A stretch of 64,000 nt of DNA from Marinobacter bohaiensis (GCF_003258515.1 NZ_QGEH01000001.1:2232001-2296000), one strand, 5' to 3'; counted from the stretch's first letter, positions 27,242 through 36,837 are shown. Translations and numbers: made by a program. The notes: generated by a model not told the origin, from the letters alone.

Positions 27242-27362
27242 TATTAAGCTCCGCTTAACGCTTCATTCAGCATTAGATATCTAATCGATTTAATCGGGGC
27301 TTGCTACCTTTCTATTGTCGTATCGATCCGATCTCACACCGTCCGCTCAAGGAGCGTTTATC

Positions 27363-27806
27363 ATGAGCACGTCCGACAACACTTCAGAAGACATGCAAAT
27401 CCATCGCGCCGGCTCAACCGCGGCCATCAAGGGCCCAGCAGACTGGTTTACCGGCAATGTCCGTATCGACAAGGTTTTCAACGCGCCGGAACCGGCACGC
27501 GTCGGTATGGCCGTGGTCAACTTCGAGCCGGGCGCGCGCACCAACTGGCACACTCACCCACTCGGGCAGATTCTTCTGGTCACCGACGGCGTAGGCTGGA
27601 CACAATGTGAAGGCGGCCCCAAAACCGAAATCCGTCCGGGCGACCTGATCTGGTGTAACTGTGGTCGTCGCCACTGGCATGGCGCCACGGACAAAACGGC
27701 CATGCAGCACGTGGCCGTCCAGGAAGCACTCGATGGCAAGCCGGTGGACTGGTTTGAGCCGGTCACGGACGACATCTACCTCGCCGGCCCGGTGAAGAAG
27801 GATTAG
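27363..27806 (+). CDS. Cupin-domain protein, hydroxynitrile-lyase-like family
   Basis: A 147-aa single-domain cupin starting at the ATG at 27363, preceded by AAGGAGCG; an in-frame codon at 27315 has no ribosome site. Metal-site residues are visible: WHTHPLGQ in motif 1 and the RHWHGA His in motif 2. The frame of [14 protein letters not shown] and MQHVAVQEA is typical of the small manganese cupins that include bacterial (R)-selective hydroxynitrile lyases. Most members have no proven natural reaction, so only the fold is assigned. It is cytoplasmic, unlike its exported paralog at 33200, and is divergent from a LysR gene. Confidence 0.85.
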   Translation: MSTSDNTSEDMQIHRAGSTAAIKGPADWFTGNVRIDKVFNAPEPARVGMAVVNFEPGARTNWHTHPLGQILLVTDGVGWTQCEGGPKTEIRPGDLIWCNCGRRHWHGATDKTAMQHVAVQEALDGKPVDWFEPVTDDIYLAGPVKKD

Positions 27807-27954
27807 TTGCGGCCCGACGGTCAAAAAGCGGCCCTTTATGGGCTGCTTTGCGGCGTGTCCGGCGAAACCCGGAGCGCAAGCCAAAGAGAATGAGCGGCGA
27901 TGGCGCCCAATCCCTCCCGCTCGATTTTTAGTTATCTACTTTTTCCTTTCGCCC

Positions 27955-28407
27955 CTATTCGACTCTCTCAATCCGCGCAGCCAGCGGGCCGGGTTGCTGC
28001 AGCGCATCAATGCTGCCCTCGATCCGGCCCAGAGACACCAGGCCTCTTGCATAGCCGGAATCCCGGTAGAAAATCGCGAGGTTGCCCCAGGGCGCATAGT
28101 AAGTGATGTCACCGATGCCTGGATCGTAGCCGTCCGGCGCCTCGTCCGTCGACAGTCGGTCAGGCAGATCGGTCACCTTCTCGATGGCGTGAAAGTCCTC
28201 CAGGGACAGATCCAGCGGCAACATCCCGGCGAACTGGCGAGCCGCAGGCGTGTCCTCCAGTAAAGCCGACATCTCCTGGTTTTCGACGATGATGCGTATC
28301 TTCATGGCGTTCCCCTTGGGTTCGGAGTCTGCAGCCCAGACGCAGTCCGCCCCCAGTGCCAACACGGCAAGCGCGGTCGCCGTGATCTGCCGAAGCCGGT
28401 GGATCAT
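27955..28407 (-). CDS. Exported cyclophilin-like fold protein
   Basis: A 150-aa protein: a signal peptide (ATALAVLALGADCVWA), then a cyclophilin-like domain (MKIRIIVENQEMSALLED, LPLDLSLEDFHAIEKV, YAPWGNLAIFYRD) of the small family found next to redox and stress genes. It probably lacks prolyl isomerase residues; the function is unknown. The start overlaps the stop of the xdhC-like gene by 4 bases, so it is the last gene of the molybdenum hydroxylase operon. The internal ATG before KIRIIV could give a cytoplasmic form. Confidence 0.8.
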   Translation of the reverse strand: MIHRLRQITATALAVLALGADCVWAADSEPKGNAMKIRIIVENQEMSALLEDTPAARQFAGMLPLDLSLEDFHAIEKVTDLPDRLSTDEAPDGYDPGIGDITYYAPWGNLAIFYRDSGYARGLVSLGRIEGSIDALQQPGPLAARIERVE

Positions 28408-29453
28408 ACTGTTGCGGTTCCCGGTGCTTCTCGCCCGCTCACCGGATCGATGCCGGGCCTTTCCCGCTCTCGGCGCGCCGCCCCACCCTGGCGGACGCGC
28501 ACGATATCTGCCATCACGGCAAGCGCAATTTCCGCCGGGGTCTTGCTGCCAAGCGCCATGCCAATAGGCATGTGGATGCGGTCAATCTGCGCCGGGCTCA
28601 ATCCGCCTGAGCGCGCCAGGCGTGCTGCCCGGGCCTGGGACGTGCGTTGCGAGCCCATGACGCCGATATAGAACGCCGATGTCTCAACGGCGGCCATCAT
28701 GGCCAGATCGTCAATCCGGGGATCGTGGGTCAACGCCACGACGGCGGTGGCGTCGTGGCATGCGCCTTCGGATGCAATAAAGAGAGACGGCAAAACCGCC
28801 TGGAATTCAACGCCGGAGCCCTCGAAAACGGCGCCCACACCATCGCGCGGGTCGCAGACGATTACCTCGAAACCGAGCGTTTGAGCGAAGCCGGCACAGA
28901 CCTCCGAGACCGGCGAGACGCCGGCAATAATCAGCCGTGCGACCGGCCCGATACGAATGCGTACACTGTCGCCATCCCGGGTTCGCTCGACCCTTCCTTC
29001 CAGGCGCCCTGCCGATTCCAGTGAAACGTTGCCGCTGGACAATTCCACCTGGCGCTCCAGGTCCTGCTGTCCGGCCATGGACGCCAGGATGGCCTGGAGG
29101 TGTTCCCGCGTCGACGCTCGGGGTTCCAGGCGCTCAACCAGAACCTCCAGGATACCGCCGCAGGGCAGCCGGACACGTGGCCGGTTGCCCTCGGTCTCAT
29201 CGCCGTATCGAAGCACGCTGATCGGTTGGTCGAGTTCGCCCTGGCCCAGCCGCTCGAGAAAGTCTTCCTCGACACATCCGCCGGAGAGCGAGCCAACGTG
29301 CCGGCCGTCGCTTCGGGCCACCATCATCGAGCCAGGCTCGCGTGGCGATGACCCAAACGTCGCTAGCACGGTGCAGAGCCATAGAGACCCGCCTTCCTCG
29401 AGCCATTGCACGCCCTGCTCGATCACCTGGCGATCCAGTGGCTTCATGCTCAC
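28404..29453 (-). CDS. XdhC/CoxI-family molybdenum cofactor maturation protein
   Basis: A 349-aa protein with an N-terminal XdhC domain (VLATFGSSPREPGSMMV, SLSGGCVEEDF) and a C-terminal Rossmann domain (ADP-binding DPRDGVGAVF, THDPRIDD, IGVMGSQRTSQAR). Members bind molybdenum cofactor, promote its sulfuration and insert it into xanthine-dehydrogenase-type enzymes. It overlaps both neighbours by 4 bases: the catalytic subunit upstream and the cyclophilin-like gene downstream. This fits a dedicated chaperone for that subunit. Confidence 0.92.
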   Translation of the reverse strand: MSMKPLDRQVIEQGVQWLEEGGSLWLCTVLATFGSSPREPGSMMVARSDGRHVGSLSGGCVEEDFLERLGQGELDQPISVLRYGDETEGNRPRVRLPCGGILEVLVERLEPRASTREHLQAILASMAGQQDLERQVELSSGNVSLESAGRLEGRVERTRDGDSVRIRIGPVARLIIAGVSPVSEVCAGFAQTLGFEVIVCDPRDGVGAVFEGSGVEFQAVLPSLFIASEGACHDATAVVALTHDPRIDDLAMMAAVETSAFYIGVMGSQRTSQARAARLARSGGLSPAQIDRIHMPIGMALGSKTPAEIALAVMADIVRVRQGGAARRERERPGIDPVSGREAPGTATV

Positions 29454-31771
29454 GCCGTGAGTTGACTGCCCACCGGCAGTTCCCGGATGCGTTTGCCCGA
29501 CGCCGCGTAAATGGCATTACACAACGCAGGCGCTATGGGCGGTAGCCCTGGCTCACCCACGCCGCCGGGCGCGATATCGGGATTGTCGTTGATCAGGTGC
29601 GTCCGGATATTGCGCGGCGCATGCCGCATGCGGGCGAAATGGTACTGGTGGAAGTTGTCCTGCTGCACCTGGCCGTCCTGCAGGGTGATTTCACTCTGCA
29701 GGGCGATGCCGATGCCCATGATGCAGGCCCCTTCCAGCTGGGAGCGAATCCGCTCCGGGTTCACCTGCGGGCCGCAGTCGAACGCCATGTCCACGTTATG
29801 GATGACGAGGTCGCCGGAGTCCGCCACTTCCACGTCGAATACCACTGCCGTGTAAGAGGCAAAACTCTGGTGGACGGCCAGCCCCAGTCCGCGGTTGGCG
29901 GGCATGTCCCGCCCCCAGCCGGCCTCGGCCGTGGCCTTCTCGACCACCGCGCGCATGCGCCCGATATCAATGGGGTAAAGGTCCGGGTTCTCGCCGTAGT
30001 TCCACTGCTCGCCGATGGACTCGGGGTCGATCTGGCGGTCCGGCCCCAGAAGTTCAAGCAGATAATCCCGATGATCGCGGCCCGCGGCTTCCGCCACTTC
30101 GGCGGCGAAGCTCTGGATCGCGAAGGCATGCGGCAGGTTGTAGACCGACCGGAACCAGCCTATGCGCACATGAGCCGCAGCCGGCGGATTCTCCAGCTGG
30201 AGCGCCGGGATGTCGAAGGGCATGGTGTTAAAGCCCATCCCCAGCTCGAAGCCGCCCTTGTGTTCGGGGTCCGGCCCGAACAGCGAAGTGATGCTCGGTG
30301 ACAGCGTGCGATGGCGCCAGCCTACCGTCTTGCCGTTTGCATCCAGCCCCGCTTCCAGTCGATCCACGGACAGGGCGTGGAAATAGGAATGGTGCAGATC
30401 ATCCTCCCGAGTCCACTGCACGCGAACCGGCCGGCCTTCGAAGGCTTTCGCCAGGGACGCCGCTTCGAAGATGAAGTCCGGCTTGGATTTGCGACCGAAG
30501 CCCCCGCCCAGCAGCGTCACGTTGATGGTGACCGACTCGGGTTCCAGGCCCAGTTGCTTGGCCACGCCATCCCGGGCCGCCTGGGGGTTCTGGACCGGGG
30601 CCCAGATTTCGGCCTTGCCGTCACGAAGCCGTGCCGTTGCAACCGGCGGCTCCATCGGAGCCTGCGCCAGGTGTGGCATGAAATAGGTCGCCTGGATGCT
30701 GTCGGAGGCGTTTTTCAGCGCGGTCCCGATGTCGCCTTGCGTTCGGATCACCTTGCCCGGCGACTGGGCGCGCTGCTCCAGTTCCTGTCGAAACGAGGCC
30801 GTGTCGTAGCGGGCGTTGTCGCCTGCGGATGTATTGTCCCACTCAATGCTGAGCGCATTGCGCCCCTGGATAGCCGCCCAGGTATTGCCGGCAATCACAG
30901 CAACCCCGCCCAGCGGCTGGAAACCACCGGGCTGGGTGGTGCCGTCGAGCTGTTGAATCCCAACGACGCCAGTCACCTGCTTAGCAGCGTCAGCATCGAC
31001 CTTGGCGACCTTGCCGCCGTAAACGGGCGGCCGGGCGATCACGGCGTAGAGCATGTCATCAAAATCCACGTCGGCCCCGAAGATCGCCTGCCCCGAGACG
31101 ATGTCCTCCCCGTCGATCGCCAGCGGGCGGTTCTGGCTCATGGCTGACCCACCTTTGCCGATGTAGCGCCAGGCCTCGCGAGGCTTGAGTTCAAGCGTCT
31201 CCCGCTCCGGGACCGGCAACTCACGCGCCGCAACGGCCAGTTCACCGAAGCCCAGCTCACGGCCGGACGGCGTATGCCGGACCACCTGCACATCGGCACT
31301 GCATTCGGCCACCGGCACCTGCCAGCGGTCCGCGGCCGCCTGTTCCAGCATCATGCGGGCTGCGGCAGCCGCACGGCGCATCGGGTCGAACCAGTGCCGC
31401 ATGCTGCGCGAACCGTCGGTGTTCTGGTTGCCGTATTTGGCCTCGTCGCCGGGCGCCTGTTCGACGCGCACGCGGTCCCAGTCGGCGCCGAGCTCGTCGG
31501 CCGCCACCATCACCAGACTTGTGCGGATGCCCTGGCCCATTTCCGCGCGGTGATTGACGATGGTCACCGTGCCGTCGTCATCGATGCGGATAAAGACGTT
31601 GGGATCATCCACCCAGCCGTGAGGCATGGCGTCCGCGCCATACTGCGCTTCCTGCGCCGAGGCGACGCCCCACTTGGCGGCCAGCACAAAGGCGCTGCTT
31701 GCCGCCAGTCCCTTGAGAAAGCTGCGACGGCTGACGTTCGCGACGATCAGGTTATCGGAGGATGAGCTCAT
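29450..31771 (-). CDS. Molybdopterin-binding subunit of an aldehyde/isoquinoline oxidoreductase-type hydroxylase
   Basis: About 773 aa from the ATG at 31771, which overlaps the stop of the iron-sulfur subunit by 4 bases. A twin-arginine signal (SRRSFLKGLAASSAFVLA) directs the folded enzyme to the periplasm. The sequence follows the IorB-type single large subunit, with the catalytic Glu in GGVGEPGLPPIAPAL near the C-terminus, and GGGFGRKSKPDF and QVNPERIRSQLEGA in the cofactor-binding region. It oxidises aldehydes or hydroxylates N-heterocycles using water as oxygen donor. There is no separate FAD subunit, so electrons probably pass to a c-type cytochrome or another carrier. The substrate is unknown. 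Confidence 0.92.
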   Translation of the reverse strand: MSSSSDNLIVANVSRRSFLKGLAASSAFVLAAKWGVASAQEAQYGADAMPHGWVDDPNVFIRIDDDGTVTIVNHRAEMGQGIRTSLVMVAADELGADWDRVRVEQAPGDEAKYGNQNTDGSRSMRHWFDPMRRAAAAARMMLEQAAADRWQVPVAECSADVQVVRHTPSGRELGFGELAVAARELPVPERETLELKPREAWRYIGKGGSAMSQNRPLAIDGEDIVSGQAIFGADVDFDDMLYAVIARPPVYGGKVAKVDADAAKQVTGVVGIQQLDGTTQPGGFQPLGGVAVIAGNTWAAIQGRNALSIEWDNTSAGDNARYDTASFRQELEQRAQSPGKVIRTQGDIGTALKNASDSIQATYFMPHLAQAPMEPPVATARLRDGKAEIWAPVQNPQAARDGVAKQLGLEPESVTINVTLLGGGFGRKSKPDFIFEAASLAKAFEGRPVRVQWTREDDLHHSYFHALSVDRLEAGLDANGKTVGWRHRTLSPSITSLFGPDPEHKGGFELGMGFNTMPFDIPALQLENPPAAAHVRIGWFRSVYNLPHAFAIQSFAAEVAEAAGRDHRDYLLELLGPDRQIDPESIGEQWNYGENPDLYPIDIGRMRAVVEKATAEAGWGRDMPANRGLGLAVHQSFASYTAVVFDVEVADSGDLVIHNVDMAFDCGPQVNPERIRSQLEGACIMGIGIALQSEITLQDGQVQQDNFHQYHFARMRHAPRNIRTHLINDNPDIAPGGVGEPGLPPIAPALCNAIYAASGKRIRELPVGSQLTA

Positions 31772-32235
31772 GCCTTTTCCTCCCCTGCGTCTGCGGCCAG
31801 GTGAATGGCCTCCCGAATCCGGGTGTAGGTGCCGCAGCGGCACAGGTTGCCGCTCATGGCATCGTCAATTTCGGCGTCGGTCGGGTTGGCGTTCTGTTTC
31901 AGCAGGCCCGTGGCGCTCATGATCTGGCCACCCTGGCAATAGCCGCACTGGGCCACCCCGAGATCCAACCACGCCTCCTGTACACGGCGTCCCACCGGAT
32001 CCTCGCCAATGGCGTCGATCGTCGTGATGGCCTTGCCCTGGGCAAAGGACACCGGCGTGACGCACGAACGCATGGCCTGTCCGTCGATGTGGATGGTGCA
32101 GGCCCCACAAAGCGCCATGCCGCACCCGAATTTGGTGCCCCGCAAACGCACCACGTCCCGAAGCGCCCAAAGCAATGGCATGTCGTCGGGCACATCCAGC
32201 TCGTGGGATTGCCCGTTCACGGTCAACGTCTTCAT
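31768..32235 (-). CDS. (2Fe-2S) subunit of the molybdenum hydroxylase
   Basis: A 155-aa small subunit with the plant-type ferredoxin cluster motif (GTKFGCGMALCGACTIHIDG) and the second, C-terminal cluster motif (AQCGYCQGGQIM and NLCRCGTYTRI). It carries electrons from the molybdenum site. It has no signal peptide and is probably exported as a complex with the Tat-bearing large subunit. The gene directly precedes that subunit, with a 4-base overlap. Confidence 0.94.
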   Translation of the reverse strand: MKTLTVNGQSHELDVPDDMPLLWALRDVVRLRGTKFGCGMALCGACTIHIDGQAMRSCVTPVSFAQGKAITTIDAIGEDPVGRRVQEAWLDLGVAQCGYCQGGQIMSATGLLKQNANPTDAEIDDAMSGNLCRCGTYTRIREAIHLAADAGEEKA

Positions 32236-32298
32236 TGGCTCTCTCCGTCTTTATATTCTTTTGCCCGCTTTAACGTTCTTCTTAAAGTAGGAACGGAC

Positions 32299-33090
32299 TC
32301 AGCGTTCAGCAAAGACTTTCTTGAACACCGGCAAGGCGGAAAACACGTTCGGCCAGCCCGCGTAGTAAGCCAGTTGCGTGAGCACCTCGGACGCCTCGTC
32401 CTGCGTCAGGCCGTTGTCCATCGCCCGGTTAAGGTGAAACGGCACCTGCTCGACCTTGCCCGCCGCCACCAGTGCGCTGAGGGTGACCAGGCTTCGATTC
32501 CTCGGGGACAGCCCCGGCCGGAGCCAAAGATCCAGAAACAGGGCTTCGGTCGTGTAATGGACCACGCCCGGCGATGTATCGCCGTAGAGGTTATCAACGT
32601 ATTCCCGGCGCTTGGCTTCGGCCTCTTTATCCAGCGGAAGCAGCTCCGGAGACGCGGACGGCAACTGGTCGGCGGTCACACCCCGGTCCTGGAAGATCTT
32701 ATAGGCGACCCCAACGGCGGTATTGGCATTAGGCCAGCCCGAGTAGAACGCCAGGTGCGTGATGGTTTCCGAGACCTCGGCGGGCTTCACTCCGTTATCC
32801 AGCGCCCGATTGATGTGGTAAGGCAGCTCGATCACCTGATTTCGGGCGATCAGCGCGGCGATCGTCACCAGGCTCCGATCGCGCTGGGACAGCCCTTCCC
32901 GCTCCCAGACCTCATCCAGAAGCAGGTTCCTGGTGTAGGCTGCCAGAGCCGGTGAGACGGCACTGACTTCGTCAGGCGTTGGTACCCGTTGCGGCAGTTC
33001 CATGAACGGACCCGCCTCGGGCTCTTCCGCCCAGGATGGCCCGGCCAGAAGAAGTAGCGATATCGGCAGTACGGCAAGCATGTTTTTCAT
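32299..33090 (-). CDS. Exported double carboxymuconolactone-decarboxylase-like protein
   Basis: About 263 aa from the ATG at 33090, chosen because a signal peptide follows at once (MLAVLPISLLLLAGPSWA). Two CMD-type repeats are visible, each with an R-x-R-S-LVT motif (RDRSLVTIAALIARNQ and RNRSLVTLSALVAAGK) and a following HINRALDNG or HLNRAMDNG. The AhpD-type CxxC is absent, so a peroxidase function is unlikely. The paired domain and signal peptide are common near cupins and LysR genes. The function is unknown; it is co-transcribed with the cupin at 33200 and the molybdenum hydroxylase genes. Confidence 0.85.
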   Translation of the reverse strand: MKNMLAVLPISLLLLAGPSWAEEPEAGPFMELPQRVPTPDEVSAVSPALAAYTRNLLLDEVWEREGLSQRDRSLVTIAALIARNQVIELPYHINRALDNGVKPAEVSETITHLAFYSGWPNANTAVGVAYKIFQDRGVTADQLPSASPELLPLDKEAEAKRREYVDNLYGDTSPGVVHYTTEALFLDLWLRPGLSPRNRSLVTLSALVAAGKVEQVPFHLNRAMDNGLTQDEASEVLTQLAYYAGWPNVFSALPVFKKVFAER

Positions 33091-33199
33091 TGGGCATCTC
33101 TTATTTGCGATCCGCTTATCGGAGGAGAAGACTGGCTGGCGGCGCAATGGGGCATGGCCAGAGAGCCGCCACCGGAGAGTAAATGCAGTCAGGCTGGCG

Positions 33200-33676
33200 T
33201 CAGTCCAGGTACTGCTCGTCGCTTACCTGCTCCATCCATTCCACGTTGCTGCCCTCCTTCGCCTCCTGGATGGCGATATGCTGCATCGCGTTTTCGGAAG
33301 ACGCGCCATGCCAATGCTTTACGCCCGGCGGTGTCCAGACCACATCACCGGGTTTGATCTCAATCTTTTCGCCGCCTTCCTGCTGAACCCAGCCCACACC
33401 CTGGGTAACCACCAGTGTTTGCCCCAGCGGGTGGGTGTGCCAGGCGGAGCGCGCGCCGGGATCAAAGGAGACGTACGCGGCAGATACCCGCGACGGGGCT
33501 TCGGGGTTCTGCAGTCGGTCCACTCGGGCGTGGCCGGTGAAGTACTGATCCGGTCCAATGAACGTCTCCTGCGAGCCATTCGGCTTAACCACCATCGTGG
33601 CAGCGGAGTCCTCCGCAAAGGCGCCGGCAGATGTCATGGAACAGGCAATGGCCGTTGCTGCTGCCAGTTTTTTCAT
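33200..33676 (-). CDS. Exported cupin-domain protein
   Basis: About 158 aa from the ATG at 33676, preceded by GGGGAGAG. It has a signal peptide ([18 protein letters not shown]), then a single cupin with WHTHPLGQ and KHWHGASS metal-binding motifs. It is an exported paralog of the cupin at 27363, with the same order of motifs (VGWVQQEGG against VGWTQCEGG). It is the first gene of the leftward operon and is divergent from the LysR gene at 33912, its probable regulator. The reaction is unknown. Confidence 0.87.
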   Translation of the reverse strand: MKKLAAATAIACSMTSAGAFAEDSAATMVVKPNGSQETFIGPDQYFTGHARVDRLQNPEAPSRVSAAYVSFDPGARSAWHTHPLGQTLVVTQGVGWVQQEGGEKIEIKPGDVVWTPPGVKHWHGASSENAMQHIAIQEAKEGSNVEWMEQVSDEQYLD

Positions 33677-33911
33677 AAGAACTCTCCCCAGGGTATTGTC
33701 GGGACACATTGGTTGATCGCTCCGGCCACGCGCACGGGCGCTGCCCGGAACCGTTTCAAAAGACAGCTGATAGTTTTATCAAAGAGGAGGACGCCGATTA
33801 ACGAGGGTATATCGAATGCACCAATGCAACAGATTCATTAATCAAGCACGCTATAACAGCTATGATGAATAATCGGCCGCCCGCACCGACCCGAAACAGA
33901 CTGAGGATTCG

Positions 33912-34805
33912 ATGGCACAGGAAGGTTATAGCGACCTATTGGCGTTCATTGCTGTGGCGCGGCAAAGAAGCTTTACCCGCGCCGCGGCACAGCTCGGGCT
34001 GTCACAATCGGCCTTGAGCCATCGAGTGCGGGGGCTTGAGGAACGGCTGGGCCTTCGCTTGCTCACACGGACGACGCGCAGTGTTTCGCCAACCGATGCC
34101 GGCGAGCGACTGCTGCAGAAAGTGGCGCCGAAATTCGAGGAAATCGAAGAAGATCTGGCCAACCTGGAGGAGTTTCGGGATACACCGGCTGGCAAAGTCC
34201 GGATTACGGCGACGGACCACGCGGCACGTAACGTGCTCTGGCCCAAACTCTCGAAAGTGCTTCACGAATACCCTGACCTGGAGGTCGAGATCACCATTGA
34301 TTACGGCCTGGCCGACATTGTGGCGGAACGCTACGACATGGGCGTTCGCCTTGGCGGACAGGTTGCCAAGGATATGATTGCGGTCCGGATCGCGCCCGAC
34401 CTGAGGATGGCCATTGTTGGCGCGCCGGAATACCTCGACGGAAAACCTCCGCTCCGCACGCCGGAGGATCTGACCAGCCATAACTGTATTAATCTGCGAC
34501 TGCCCACCAAAGGCGGCCTGATGGCCTGGAAGCTCCGCCAGGGAGACCGGGAACTGAGTGTACGCGTTAGCGGCCAGCTGACGTTCAATAACTCCTACCA
34601 GATGCTCGATGCCGCGCTGGAGGGCTACGGCCTGGCGTACCTGCCCGACGATGTCGTGGGCCCGTATGTCACCGAGGGACGGTTGCAATACGTGCTGGAG
34701 GACTGGTTCCCGACCCATCCCGGACTGCACGTCTTCTACCCTCACCGCAAACAGTCTTCGCCGGCGCTGGCCGTCCTCGTGGATGCGTTGAGATACGACG
34801 CCTGA
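33912..34805 (+). CDS. LysR-family transcriptional regulator
   Basis: A 297-aa regulator with helix-turn-helix SFTRAAAQLGLSQSALSHRV and LLTRTTRSVSPTDAG, and a CrgA-like effector domain (GLADIVAERYDMGVRLGG). It is divergent from the cupin/CMD/molybdenum hydroxylase operon, with 235 bases between the starts, and is its likely regulator. It is a paralog of the regulators at 26351 and 35774. It ends at a strong bidirectional hairpin. Confidence 0.93.
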   Translation: MAQEGYSDLLAFIAVARQRSFTRAAAQLGLSQSALSHRVRGLEERLGLRLLTRTTRSVSPTDAGERLLQKVAPKFEEIEEDLANLEEFRDTPAGKVRITATDHAARNVLWPKLSKVLHEYPDLEVEITIDYGLADIVAERYDMGVRLGGQVAKDMIAVRIAPDLRMAIVGAPEYLDGKPPLRTPEDLTSHNCINLRLPTKGGLMAWKLRQGDRELSVRVSGQLTFNNSYQMLDAALEGYGLAYLPDDVVGPYVTEGRLQYVLEDWFPTHPGLHVFYPHRKQSSPALAVLVDALRYDA

Positions 34806-34853
34806 TGCCCGGACCGGGTGGCGTCAACCCCACAAAAACATGGCTCCGACATC

Positions 34854-34883
34854 AGGCCGGTTCACCGATCGGTGAACCGGCCT
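34854..34883. terminator. Bidirectional hairpin between convergent genes
   Basis: A perfect 13-bp stem (AGGCCGGTTCACC with its complement) around a GATC loop lies between the convergent LysR gene (33912) and SDR gene (34896). It has no long T tract on either side, so efficiency is uncertain. Confidence 0.65.
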
Positions 34884-34895
34884 GCCCCGGGCGCA

Positions 34896-35642
34896 TTAGA
34901 TCGGCTGTGCCGTCGGACGGAACAGGATCTCGTTAACGTCCACGTCGTCCGGCTCGCTCATGGCAAAGCCCACCATGCGGGCGAAGCTTTCCGGCGGGAT
35001 CGCAATCTGGCTGACAAAATCCTGGGTCTGCTCCCGGATTGTCTGGTCACTGATGTGGTCCAGCAGCTCGGTGGCAACGGCACCCGGTGACAGAACGGTC
35101 GTGCGGATATTGTACGGCTTCACTTCCTGACGCAGCCCTTCGGACAGCGCACGAACGCCGAATTTAGTGGCGCAGTAGACGGACGCGTCAGGTCCGAGTT
35201 TGTGCCCGTATACGGAAGACACGTTAAAGATGTGGCCGGATTTCTGCGCCTTCATGTGAGGCAAAGCGGCGCCAATGCCGTAGAGGGTGCCCTTCAGGTT
35301 GACGTCAATCATCTGCTCCCACTCGTCAAATTTCAGGTCCTCGAGCGGAGCCAGCGGCATCAGCCCGGCGATGTTCAGCATCGCATCAACGCGGCCGAAG
35401 GTCTCAACCGCTACATCAACCAGATTCTGGACCTGTGCACGATCGGCCACGTCAGTCTGGACCGCCTTGGCCTGGAAGCCCGCCTCGGTCAGTTCCGCGG
35501 CGAGCGCCTCGATACGCTCCAGGCGGCGGGCGCCCAGCACGACCGATGCGCCACGTTCCGCCAGCAAACGTGCGGTGGCTTCCCCGCAACCGCTGCTGGC
35601 TCCGGTGATGACGGCCACTTTCCCCTGAATATTGTCGCTCAT
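34896..35642 (-). CDS. Short-chain dehydrogenase/reductase
   Basis: About 248 aa from the ATG at 35642, preceded by AGGAGGA; a longer frame to 35699 lacks a ribosome site. It has a classical SDR fold with the cofactor loop [10 protein letters not shown], the NNAG-equivalent LNIAGLMPL (Asn-Ile-Ala-Gly), catalytic Ser in NVSSVYG and the YCATK Tyr-Lys pair. An Arg after the second strand (GARRLERI) suggests NADP(H). It resembles the YdfG/serine-dehydrogenase-type group. The substrate is unknown. It lies between two LysR genes and is divergent from neither. Confidence 0.9.
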   Translation of the reverse strand: MSDNIQGKVAVITGASSGCGEATARLLAERGASVVLGARRLERIEALAAELTEAGFQAKAVQTDVADRAQVQNLVDVAVETFGRVDAMLNIAGLMPLAPLEDLKFDEWEQMIDVNLKGTLYGIGAALPHMKAQKSGHIFNVSSVYGHKLGPDASVYCATKFGVRALSEGLRQEVKPYNIRTTVLSPGAVATELLDHISDQTIREQTQDFVSQIAIPPESFARMVGFAMSEPDDVDVNEILFRPTAQPI

Positions 35643-35773
35643 GATGTCCTCCTGTTCAGGCTCACTGTTTATCAACAGGATTAATCGTAGAGTCGACAAA
35701 TCCCGGGATATAGGGGGTTAAAGTGGTCGCAGCTATGCATCGTATTCATCAATGGTGCTTTTGATGGTCGCGC

Positions 35774-36664
35774 CTACTCGCGATAGTGCAGGCGATCAAT
35801 CACCAGCCGGAACGCGGAACTGATCTGGCGACGTCCCGAATAACACAGGTGATAGCCCTCAAAGGGCGGGCACCAATCCGCCAGAACCCGGCGCAGGGTT
35901 CCGTCCCGGATATCGTCGACGACCTCCGGCTCCGTAACGAACGCAATGCCATGCCCCTCCTTGGCGGCGTCGATGCAGATGTCGCTCTCACTGAAGACAA
36001 ACGGGCCGGACACCTTCTTCACGATCTCTTCGCCGTCTTTCTCGAACTCCCAGTCGTAGGGCGACGCATGGGAGTGAAACCGCAGCTGCAGACAGGCGTG
36101 ATCGTCAAGGTCGGTGGGATGCTCGGGGACGCCGCGTTCACGGAAGTACTCCGGCGACGCTACCGCCACCATTCGAATGGGCGGACCAACCCGAACGGCA
36201 ATCATGTCGGGGCTGACGAACTCCCTGAGCCGGATGCCGGCATCGAAACGGTTTTCGGCCAGATCGGTCAGTCGGCTTTCCAGGTTCAGTTCGATCTGAA
36301 CCTCGGGGTAATCGCGGACAATCTTCGACAGCTTCGGCCAGAGCACCCGCGCGCCCGCCTTGCTGGCGGACAACCGCACCAGGCCCCGTGGCGCATCGCC
36401 CAGCATGCGGATTTCCTCAATGCGGGCGTTAATCTCGCCGAAACTGGGCCGCAGGGTCGCCAACAGCTTCTCGCCCGCGTCCGTCGTCGACACCCGCCGG
36501 GACGTACGATTGAGCAGTTTAACCCCGACTGAGGCTTCCAGCCGGCGCACGGAATGACTGACGGCGGACTGCGATAGCCCCAGGCGTACCGATGCCCGGG
36601 TAAAGCTGCTTTCCTCGGCCACGGTCATGAACACGGAGAGATCGCCCAGTTCTTCACGCATCAT
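35774..36664 (-). CDS. LysR-family transcriptional regulator
   Basis: A 296-aa regulator with helix-turn-helix SFTRASVRLGLSQSAVSHSV and LLNRTSRRVSTTDAG. It is divergent from the MFS transporter gene at 36838, with 173 bases between the starts, and is its probable regulator. The C-terminal PPFEGYHLCYSGRRQISSAF parallels EPFEGYHLYYPSRRQHTAAF in the regulator at 26351, showing common origin. It may also act on the SDR gene downstream on the same strand. Confidence 0.92.
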   Translation of the reverse strand: MMREELGDLSVFMTVAEESSFTRASVRLGLSQSAVSHSVRRLEASVGVKLLNRTSRRVSTTDAGEKLLATLRPSFGEINARIEEIRMLGDAPRGLVRLSASKAGARVLWPKLSKIVRDYPEVQIELNLESRLTDLAENRFDAGIRLREFVSPDMIAVRVGPPIRMVAVASPEYFRERGVPEHPTDLDDHACLQLRFHSHASPYDWEFEKDGEEIVKKVSGPFVFSESDICIDAAKEGHGIAFVTEPEVVDDIRDGTLRRVLADWCPPFEGYHLCYSGRRQISSAFRLVIDRLHYRE

Positions 36665-36837
36665 TTATCACTCATTTGGCATGATTGCCTACCTTAAACG
36701 ATCTCCAACGGCTTAAGAACGCCAAATTGATGCACTGAATTCATAGGCCCCATCGTCTGGCGGCGGTTGTTGGCAACGGGCGACAAGACTAGTGTCCGTC
36801 CGGCTAATTCGATGACCGACGACTACCCGGGAGCGCA

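Noticed and set aside
27363-27806. Naming the cupin a (R)-mandelonitrile lyase
   Set aside because: The fold and metal motifs match that family, but most members have no shown cyanohydrin activity, so only the cupin family is assigned.
31762-32955. 397-aa rightward frame across the iron-sulfur subunit and CMD genes
   Set aside because: It spans two real leftward genes and their spacer, and shows no family features.
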